This document shows positions 27,550 through 33,424 of a stretch of 64,000 nucleotides of DNA, in pieces (positions within the stretch are counted from its first letter, which is position 1; every line of letters starts with the position of its first letter). The notes beneath the pieces were generated by a model that saw only the letters and a program-made list of their open reading frames with translations, made no database searches and was not told where the DNA came from. The position numbers were made by a program, and so were the translations under genes. The DNA comes from an uncultured Clostridia bacterium (GTDB taxonomy: Bacteria; Bacillota; Clostridia; Christensenellales; Borkfalkiaceae), in assembly GCA_934247935.1 (NCBI GenBank), contig CAKQKE010000004.1:62001-126000 (forward strand), written 5' to 3'.

Positions 27550-27803
27550 TTCTTTTATTCGGAGAACGGTAGATTATGTAGATTTCGTCAAAATTTACAC
27601 GCTGCCGTTTTGTCCCGGTTAAAGCACGCCGAGCAAAATTTTTTGCTTTGCCGCTCGGCTTACTTTAAGTCGTTATTTTTCATCCGTCGTGCTTATTTTA
27701 CAATTTTTTATAAAAAAATACAATTCAAAACCCCTTTAAAGCGGTCTCCTGATATAAAAACGCGGTCTATGTGTTTGATACTACTACTCTCCGAATAAGA
27801 GAA
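27550..27803. repeat. 254-bp segment bounded by 23-bp imperfect inverted repeats
   Basis: The arm at 27550-27572 and the complement of 27781-27803 agree at 19 of 23 positions, sharing the core TTATTCGGAGA. Inside is a GCCGAGC..GCTCGGC hairpin (27628-27659) and no gene. It may be a small non-autonomous element, or two operator half-sites between the divergent genes at 27502 and 27855. Confidence 0.5.
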
Positions 27804-27815
27804 TTGCCGTTTTTT

Positions 27816-27843
27816 GCCTTGACAAGCGAGGTAAAAATGCTAT
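27816..27843 (+). promoter_or_regulatory. Promoter of the membrane XRE regulator gene
   Basis: TTGACA (27816-27821), a 16-base spacer and TATTAT (27838-27843). Transcription would begin near 27850, only about five bases before the ATG at 27855, where no ribosome site is present, so the mRNA may be almost leaderless. Confidence 0.6.
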
Positions 27844-27854
27844 ATTATATAAAT

Positions 27855-28481
27855 ATGGAAGAAATTTTAGAGCAAAACAAAGACAACAATATAGAACAAA
27901 ACATTGCAAACAACATTAAGACGCTAAGACAGCAATTCGGACTAAAACAGTCGGAATTGGGCGAAAAAATCGCTTACAGCGACAAAACCGTAAGCAAGTG
28001 GGAAAACGGAACTTCCGTACCCGACATAAGAGCACTGTATGCGATAGCCGAGGTATTCGGGCTTAAAGTAGACGATTTAATCAATCCTGACGCGGCGGAA
28101 AAATCGGTTACGCTTACAAAGCAAGAAGTAAAAGAAAACCACGCCAACGAAATAGCGATGGTATGTTTAAGCGTGTTGTCGGCGTGGATGGTGGCGACGT
28201 TTATTTATTTTACCGTTTGGTTTATAAAGGGTATAAGCATATGGCAACTTTTCGTGTGGGCGGTTTGCCCCAGCGCGCTTATGTTATACCGGTTCAATAG
28301 AATAAATGCCAATATAAAGTGGGTAAATACGCTTACTTTAAGCATATTTTTGTGGTCGCTCATAGTTGCTCTTTATCTTCAACTGTTGAAGTTTCATTTG
28401 TGGCCGTTGTTTTTCATCGGCATCCCCACGCAAGCGATGATTGTTATTTCAACGTTGTTTCGTAAAAGGAAAAAACGTTGA
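27855..28481 (+). CDS. XRE-family helix-turn-helix protein with C-terminal membrane domain
   Basis: The ATG at 27855 gives 208 residues; an upstream in-frame start at 27771 would cover the promoter and lacks protein-like sequence. Residues 15-70 hold a clear XRE/Cro helix-turn-helix (IKTLRQQFGLKQSELGEKIA, then SDKTVSKWENG). After a linker, about four hydrophobic helices follow, ending FRKRKKR, so the DNA-binding domain would be tethered to the inner face of the membrane. Such one-component regulators usually answer envelope or antibiotic stress. The target is unknown; the large lipoprotein gene in the opposite direction and the IR-bounded segment between them are candidates. Confidence 0.8.
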   Translation: MEEILEQNKDNNIEQNIANNIKTLRQQFGLKQSELGEKIAYSDKTVSKWENGTSVPDIRALYAIAEVFGLKVDDLINPDAAEKSVTLTKQEVKENHANEIAMVCLSVLSAWMVATFIYFTVWFIKGISIWQLFVWAVCPSALMLYRFNRINANIKWVNTLTLSIFLWSLIVALYLQLLKFHLWPLFFIGIPTQAMIVISTLFRKRKKR

Positions 28482-28488
28482 AATAACG

Positions 28489-28534
28489 TGCCGTTTTGTT
28501 ATGTTTACAGCGTACGTATTGTGCAAAAACGGCA
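28489..28534. repeat. Dispersed palindromic repeat, copy 3 (extended form)
   Basis: The outer arms TGCCGTTTTG and CAAAAACGGCA flank the usual centre CGTACGTATTG. This copy starts 8 bases after a stop codon and could act as a terminator-like hairpin. Confidence 0.7.
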
Positions 28535-28783
28535 AAATATAACGAAATTGAAGTGAACATTTGCTTAAAAACCGCAAACGTTCGGTGCATATTGGGCTTA
28601 TGTAAATGCGGATAAAGGTTATTTTTATTCGCAGTGATAAAATAAAACTTATCGATATTAATTTAAGCCCTCCTTGTGTTATCTTTGTTTTTTTGAATGG
28701 AAGTGGATTTTACAAGTAAAGCGAGTAAAAAATGAGAGAGGATATGAATATATTTTTTCTACTTACAATTTAATGTTGTTTTT
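28535..28783. other. Gene-free stretch before the nested repeats
   Basis: AT-rich DNA with another MITE left-end fragment (AAGCCCTCCTTGTG) near 28667-28680. No open frame, promoter or structured RNA was recognised. Confidence 0.4.
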
Positions 28784-28799
28784 TAGCCCTCCTTGTGCG

Positions 28800-29014
28800 A
28801 GCCGAGCGAGAATTGAACAAATTAAGTTTTAGCCCTCCTTGTGCAAAGGATGGTGGCACGCGGTACGCGTGACGGAAGGATTGTAAAGCAAATTCAAGTA
28901 AAGTAAGCCGATTTTCATTAAAACAAACCGATTTTTAACTCAAAGCAGACAATCCCTCAGTCAGTCTTGCTGACAGCCCCCAAGCCGAGCGAGAATTGAA
29001 TAGATTAAGTTTTA
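28800..29014. repeat. MITE-like repeat copy B nested between 32-bp direct repeats
   Basis: A 32-bp sequence starting AGCCGAGCGAGAATTGAA and ending TTAAGTTTTA occurs at 28800-28831 and again at 28983-29014 with two differences. Between them, 28832-28981 is a MITE-like element whose right end is cut off after GACAGCCCCC. A further left-end fragment (TAGCCCTCCTTGTG) lies at 28784-28797, joined to the first direct repeat. The pattern suggests repeated insertion or recombination. Confidence 0.6.
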
Positions 29015-29188
29015 ACGGCGCAAAATTTGTAGCGCACGCAAAATAACGAAACGTGCGTGTGCGTACGTTTATTATATAAATAAATATAAAAATATAATTT
29101 TACGGTGATAAAATGGCATAAAAAGGCAATTTTATAATTAAAAACTGCTAAAAATTTAAAATTTTCACACAATTTTCACAATAGACAC

Positions 29189-29217
29189 TTGACATTAGGC
29201 ATTATTTGCCATATAAT
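29189..29217 (+). promoter_or_regulatory. Consensus sigma-A promoter of the matrix operon
   Basis: TTGACA (29189-29194), exactly 17 bases, TATAAT (29212-29217): both hexamers match the consensus fully. The transcript would start near 29224 and run directly into the riboswitch. Confidence 0.85.
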
Positions 29218-29223
29218 AAAAAA

Positions 29224-29330
29224 GCAATAGGCTAAACGCTTATCTGCGAAACGAATATCGGCAAAACCATCGTGAGATGGCGACGCAAAGCCAAGGAACT
29301 TTATTTTAAGAAAGTGCGCCCGGTTGCAAT
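29224..29330 (+). ncRNA. Cyclic di-GMP-I (GEMM-I) riboswitch
   Basis: The core matches the family: GGCAAAACC, the P2 hairpin CCATCGTGAGATGG with a GNRA-like GTGA loop, then GACGCAAAGCCAAGG, a variable P3 stem, and a closing strand ending GGTTGC. The invariant ACGCAAAGCC block is intact. The closing strand at 29322-29327 is also the start of the terminator arm that follows, so aptamer and terminator look mutually exclusive, which would make it an ON switch with c-di-GMP. The direction of control is inferred. It precedes a TasA-like/SipW operon and lies 4 kb from a GGDEF/HD-GYP enzyme. A variant ligand such as 3',3'-cGAMP cannot be excluded by eye. Confidence 0.87.
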
Positions 29331-29363
29331 CAGTACATAAAAGTACTTATTGCAACCTTTTTT
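29322..29363 (+). terminator. Riboswitch-controlled intrinsic terminator
   Basis: GGTTGCAAT-C-AGTAC pairs with GTACT-T-ATTGCAACC around a short loop, followed by TTTTTT. Its 5' arm overlaps the 3' end of the c-di-GMP aptamer. The leader then continues about 180 bases to the first gene. Confidence 0.88.
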
Positions 29364-29541
29364 ATTTTCTTTTTAAAGTCCGCCCGGTTGCAATTATCTT
29401 AAATGCGGGTATATACGCAAGGCAATTATTTGTTTTGCAATATATACAAGCGCGAAAGACGATTGCAATTTTTTTTGTTTCGTGGGGGAAGAGATAAGCC
29501 TTAAGCATAAAAAAGAAAATTTTTAATGGAGGTTCTCGAAA

Positions 29542-30309
29542 ATGAGACAACAAAACACACAAAAGAAAAACAACAGAAGATCGATTTTTGTAATCGGACT
29601 TTTACTTATGCTTGTAGCAGTAATCGGCTTCGGCGGATACACTTTGTCTAAGTACGTTACAAAGAAAAGCACAGACGCAAATGCAACCGTTGCTAAATGG
29701 GGATTCACCGTTGATGCAGACGCAAGCGGATTGTTTGGTAAAGATTATGCGTATGACACAACTAAAGCGAATAGCATAGTAAACGATGGCACGGGTACGC
29801 TTACTGTTAGCGCAAGTGCTAACCGTGTTGCTCCCGGTACTACCGGTTCGATGACCTTCAGCATTCAAGGTAAAGCAGAAGTTCTTGCTTCTATTAACCT
29901 TCAAATGACTAATACAAAAGATGTTGTTCTTAACTATACAAATGATAATGTTGCTGGTACGGCGTATGCTCCCGTAAAGTGGACTCTTACTGAATCTGTA
30001 AACGGACAAACTGCAACAACCGTAATTGAAAACACAACTCTTGCAGATCTTGCTGTAGAATTGAATAAGAAATTTAACAATAAAGAGCAAGCAATCGGGA
30101 CTGAAGTTAACGTAACTTACACGCTTACCTGGGCATGGGCGTTTACTTCCGGAGATGAAAATGATACTCTTGACACTCTTCTCGGTATGGTTGCTAACGG
30201 AACTGCCGATGCGACAATCGATAAATATGCAGTTGTTTCCGCTACAACGACTACCGAAGTTGGTTTTAACCTTGCAATCAGCATCACTCAACTTCAACAA
30301 GCCGCTTAA
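29542..30309 (+). CDS. TasA/CalY-like secreted matrix protein with SipW-type signal peptide
   Basis: A 255-residue exported protein preceded by TGGAGG. The N-terminus has a basic start, a hydrophobic core (IFVIGLLLMLVAVIGFGGYT) and then LSKYVTKKSTDANATVAKW, the pattern of SipW-dependent signal peptides, where processing happens close to a short segment before the mature beta-sandwich. The mature part is a single beta-rich domain (VAPGTTGSMTFSIQGKAEV and similar) like TasA/CalY fibre proteins. It is the first gene after the c-di-GMP riboswitch, and its processing enzyme is encoded two genes on. It probably forms extracellular fibres or a surface layer. Codon use is noticeably richer in T-ending codons than its neighbours, as in highly expressed or recently acquired genes. 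Confidence 0.8.
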   Translation: MRQQNTQKKNNRRSIFVIGLLLMLVAVIGFGGYTLSKYVTKKSTDANATVAKWGFTVDADASGLFGKDYAYDTTKANSIVNDGTGTLTVSASANRVAPGTTGSMTFSIQGKAEVLASINLQMTNTKDVVLNYTNDNVAGTAYAPVKWTLTESVNGQTATTVIENTTLADLAVELNKKFNNKEQAIGTEVNVTYTLTWAWAFTSGDENDTLDTLLGMVANGTADATIDKYAVVSATTTTEVGFNLAISITQLQQAA

Positions 30310-30388
30310 TTTTAAGCAACAATTTTCAAAGAACTTAACTCCTTAAAATATTATATCGAAATTAAGTTTTCGATAGCGACGATTAATT

Positions 30389-30409
30389 CGGCGGGGAAAA
30401 TCCCCGCCG
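30389..30409 (+). terminator. Strong intra-operon hairpin after the TasA-like gene
   Basis: CGGCGGGGA pairs perfectly with TCCCCGCCG around three bases. There is no T run, so it more likely protects the 3' end of the upstream message, or limits read-through, than ends transcription. It argues against using the ATG at 30410 as the next start. Confidence 0.6.
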
Positions 30410-30481
30410 ATGAAAATCATCAAACAAAATAAGGAGCAAACAAAAACAAAACGGAAAAACAAAATCCGTTGGAGTCGGAAT

Positions 30482-31252
30482 ATGAGAATAAACGCAAAAT
30501 TTACAACCGAGCCTATTTTAGAGGACGTAACGCCTATGTCGGGTGCGCAACAAGTTGTCGACGCCGACGGCGCGGTAATTTGTTTTTTGCGTTCGGGAGA
30601 GTTATACGACTTAAACCAGGTTTATTTCGCTTCGTGCAAACGCGTCGACAAAGCCACAGTACAAGATGCTGTCGACGCGTTTGCAACGGACGGAAAATAT
30701 TTGTATCACTACGGGATAATAGAGGGCAAAATAAAAAAAGACCACGCGGTGTTTTTAATAGTTTTGCTCACCGCATTGCTTGTAATGGCGAGTACTTCGC
30801 TCGGAGTTTTCGCTTGTAACATACAAAAGCCGATAAAACCGGAGTTTACGGTAGTTGACGTCAACGGGGCATGGGAAACCTCGGCAAACGTCGATATATT
30901 CGGCAAAAATGCAATCAAACCCGGCGATAAAGGGTCTTACATGTTTATGATAAACAACCCGCACGCCGTAAAACTTAATTGCACGATAAAATTTAAATTT
31001 AAATACGAAAACAGCACGTTGTTGCCGCCCATAAAATATTCGCTTGCATCTGAAGGGCAAATGCTTACTTCATACAAGTTTGAAGACGGGTTTATGGTTT
31101 ACGACGTGATTATAAATAAAAAGAATTCAAGGTCGTTTCGCCTTGAATGGAATTGGGTATTTGAAAACGGAAACGACGATACCGACACGATTGTCGGCAT
31201 AATCGGCGACAAATACACCGTTTCGATAGAAATTTCCGCCGAAGAGGCTTAA
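30482..31252 (+). CDS. Membrane-anchored TasA-like protein with cytoplasmic N-terminal domain
   Basis: I prefer the ATG at 30482 (GGAG nine bases before) over the ATG at 30410, which abuts a strong hairpin. The 256-residue product begins with about 85 residues that look cytoplasmic (MRINAKFTTEPILEDVTPM, a small alpha/beta-like part with DGAVICFLRSGELYDLNQ). A single hydrophobic helix follows (HAVFLIVLLTALLVMASTS), then a beta-rich exported domain that resembles the TasA-like protein upstream (KPGDKGSYMFMINNPHAVKLN and RLEWNWVFENGNDDTDTIVG; the upstream protein has a matching TLTWAWAFTSGDENDTLDTL). It could anchor or nucleate fibres in the manner of TapA, with the cytoplasmic part sensing or localising. 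The N-terminal extension is unusual for this family. Confidence 0.65.
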   Translation: MRINAKFTTEPILEDVTPMSGAQQVVDADGAVICFLRSGELYDLNQVYFASCKRVDKATVQDAVDAFATDGKYLYHYGIIEGKIKKDHAVFLIVLLTALLVMASTSLGVFACNIQKPIKPEFTVVDVNGAWETSANVDIFGKNAIKPGDKGSYMFMINNPHAVKLNCTIKFKFKYENSTLLPPIKYSLASEGQMLTSYKFEDGFMVYDVIINKKNSRSFRLEWNWVFENGNDDTDTIVGIIGDKYTVSIEISAEEA

Positions 31253-31375
31253 AAGGGATTGAATGTAAATGCGTAAATTCATTACGCAATAGTTATTGGA
31301 AAAAACGAACAGCAACAAACAGTACAGTAAAAGACAAGCAAAAAGCAAAACAAAACGTAAAGGAGGAAATTTGTT

Positions 31376-31981
31376 ATGCGCACAAACGAAAACGCAAAGA
31401 AAACCGCATTGAAGATTTTTTCCGTTTGCTCAAGGGTTTTGCTTTATGCAATAGTTGCCATACTTGTGTTTACGGCATCGATGCTTGCTTACGATAAATA
31501 CGTAAAAAAATCGGCAATACCGTCGTTTTTCGGTAAATCGGTATTGGTGATAGCGACTCCGTCGATGACGGGTGCGGTAGATGCCGGCGACGTGATAATA
31601 ATAGAAAAACAATCGTCGTATAAAGTGGGCGATATAATCACTTATCTCCCCGCCGCCGAAGCGACCTCGGTTACGCACAGAATAGTCCGCATCGAAGGCG
31701 AAAAGTTTTATGCAAAGGGCGACGCCAACAACAGCGAAGACCCCGACCCGATTTTTGAGAGTCAAATTGTGGGCAAAATGGTAAAACGTATACCTAAAGT
31801 AGGTATAATAATCGAGTGGTTGCGCACCTGGCAGGGGGTTGCGTTTGTAATCGCAATAGGCGTTGTGGTAGTTGTGCTCGTGATGGTGGCTGACGGTTAT
31901 GCCGACGGCGAAGAGGACGACTCTGAAGACTTAAACGGCTTAGACGTTTCCATAACGACAGAGGCGAACAGCGAAAAGTAA
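31376..31981 (+). CDS. sipW: SipW-type signal peptidase I
   Basis: A 201-residue protein with AAAGGAGG upstream. A first membrane helix (residues about 20-38) is followed by the catalytic region: Ser63 in ATPSMTGAVDAGD and His101 in TSVTHRIVRIEG, with the acidic motif KGDANNSEDPDP near 114-124. Use of His in place of the bacterial Lys is the mark of the SipW/archaeal (ER-type) branch of signal peptidases. A second helix near 150-172 and an acidic tail end the protein. SipW enzymes process TasA/TapA-like matrix proteins; two such substrates lie directly upstream and three damaged candidates directly downstream, so the functional link is strong. Confidence 0.9.
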   Translation: MRTNENAKKTALKIFSVCSRVLLYAIVAILVFTASMLAYDKYVKKSAIPSFFGKSVLVIATPSMTGAVDAGDVIIIEKQSSYKVGDIITYLPAAEATSVTHRIVRIEGEKFYAKGDANNSEDPDPIFESQIVGKMVKRIPKVGIIIEWLRTWQGVAFVIAIGVVVVVLVMVADGYADGEEDDSEDLNGLDVSITTEANSEK

Positions 31982-31989
31982 AAAGGGAA

Positions 31990-32065
31990 AATCAAGTTAT
32001 GTTTCGCTTATTTTTGCTTTGATTTCAATTGTGGTTTCAATCGGCGTTTACGCTTCACAGGCATG
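31990..32065 (+). pseudogene. Remnant of a small exported protein behind sipW
   Basis: One frame gives VSLIFALISIVVSIGVYAS and then stops, a good signal peptide with an A-x-A-like end, but it has no start codon in frame; a short ATG frame at 31999 is out of phase and stops after seven codons. The following 200 bases have no open frame. It is most simply a decayed gene, though it is very short. Confidence 0.35.
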
Positions 32066-32282
32066 ACCCGGGAAAAAATCACACCGGCGCGATATTGTTT
32101 TTCGATATTCAAGCCGTTGCCGGACAATTTTAAAAGTGAAATATAAAATCTTAAAATTTAAAACAAAACCGACCTTTTGACTTTGTCGGTAAAGCAAAAA
32201 AGAGACGAAAGGGAAATAAAAAAACATAAACGGTCAAAAAATCAGACTAAAATCAATAAAAAATTAACACGAAGGTAATTAA

Positions 32283-32668
32283 ATGCGTAAAAGAGTCGGC
32301 AAAAAGTTAATAGTTCTTTTTGCGGCGTTGTGCGGTTTGATTACCTTCGCTTGCGTTTCGGCGACTTAATCGTGCTTAAAGATAAAAAACAACTCATAGG
32401 GGTATACGCCGACTTCGTTATGTCTCACGACGGAAAATGGCAAACCGCCGTATGATGCGCTATAAATAGGCTTACGGCGTTGCTACCGGATACGACGCCT
32501 TAAATGATACGTATATTCACTATATGCGCGTGGGCTGACGTAAACTTATATTCCTATTACTTCTATGCGACGGGTAGTTGTTTCGTTGAGATATCGGCGA
32601 CGATATACGACGGGTCAACGCAGAAGAATGGTAGAAGAGAATTTCCGGCGCAGGCAACGACAAAATAG
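32283..32668 (+). pseudogene. Frameshifted small exported protein gene, probable former SipW substrate
   Basis: A ribosome site (GAAGG) and ATG begin a signal peptide, MRKRVGKKLIVLFAALCGL. The frame stops at 32369, but protein-like sequence continues in other frames: DLIVLKDKKQLIGVYADFV, then AYGVATGYDALNDTYIHY, then WADVNLYSYYFYATGSCF and VEISATIYDGS up to 32668. At least three indels are needed to join these. The flanking genes are intact, so real decay is more likely than random sequencing error, though both remain possible. Confidence 0.6.
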
Positions 32669-32696
32669 TATTTCAAAGGAAAAAAAGAACGACAAA

Positions 32697-33264
32697 ATGA
32701 AAAAGTACAACGTTAAAAAATTTTTAATAACAAGTTTACTCGTCGCGGTAGTATGTGCGTCCTTCCTTGCAATACTTTTCGGAACGGACAAAACTTACTC
32801 GGCAACGGAAAAAGCAATATTTCCGCAAGGTAAAGAAATAAGCGTGTATATAAACGGCAACGACGCAACCACATCGCAAGACGGAAATTCCCGATAAGAC
32901 GAATAGTCTTGCGGAAGTCGAATTTACTTTGTATCCCGCAGTGATAAGGACGATGACTGTAAGCGGACAAACGTTTGTATTTGCCGAAAGCGGCAGCCTT
33001 GACGAAAATATTAGCGACCAACGACGCAACGGCGTGCGTTATATGTGGAGAGTTGAAAAAATTGGCGGCGGATATATCGGCAGCGACACGTTTGCAAACT
33101 TCGGCAGCGAAGTAGTGCGCACCACCGACGCGATTTATTACTCGGCTACGCCCGGCAGCGTGACTATCGATGAAGATTTAAGCGGTTATAGGGTTTCGCT
33201 TATCGAAGTGAGAAACATTCAACAACCCGCCGAGTCGCTTATAATCGGTTCAGCAATGTTTTAA
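32697..33264 (+). pseudogene. Frameshifted exported protein gene, third remnant behind sipW
   Basis: An ATG after AAAGGAAAAAAAG begins a signal peptide (KKFLITSLLVAVVCASFLAI), and the frame stops at 32897 after about 66 codons. From about 32875 the next frame reads KTEIPDKTNSLAEVEFTLYP and runs to a stop at 33264, giving a coherent beta-rich domain (TMTVSGQTFVFAESGSLDEN, RYMWRVEKIGGGYIGSDTF). One single-base indel around 32863-32890 would restore a protein of about 188 residues. No slippery site typical of programmed frameshifting is seen. Confidence 0.65.
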
Positions 33265-33332
33265 TTTAGCGGCGCATATCGGCATTTTTCACGGCGTAAT
33301 AAAGCGACCGAATATAAGTCATTATTAAAGTA

Positions 33333-33361
33333 TTGCAAAATTTTATAAATATTGTTATAAT
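33333..33361 (+). promoter_or_regulatory. Promoter of the c-di-GMP enzyme/sensor kinase operon
   Basis: TTGCAA (33333-33338), a 17-base spacer and TATAAT (33356-33361). The terminator stem of the upstream operon begins at 33362, directly after the -10 box. Confidence 0.65.
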
Positions 33362-33404
33362 AACGGTAGACGTGTTAAGTATTTTACGGCGTTTACCGTT
33401 TTTT
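33362..33404 (+). terminator. Terminator overlapping the start of the GGDEF operon
   Basis: AACGGTAGACG pairs with CGTTTACCGTT (one G-U pair), followed by TTTTTTATTTT. It would end read-through from the matrix operon, while transcripts from the promoter at 33333 start inside its 5' arm and so escape it. Confidence 0.75.
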
Positions 33405-33424
33405 ATTTTCAAGAGAGGGGAAAC

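Noticed and set aside
27771..27854. Upstream start for the XRE regulator
   Set aside because: It would overlap the -35 and -10 boxes and the inverted-repeat arm, and the added residues do not look protein-like.
32863..32900. Programmed frameshift in the third gene behind sipW
   Set aside because: There is no slippery heptamer or obvious downstream stimulatory structure, and the two genes before it are also broken; decay or sequence error is simpler.
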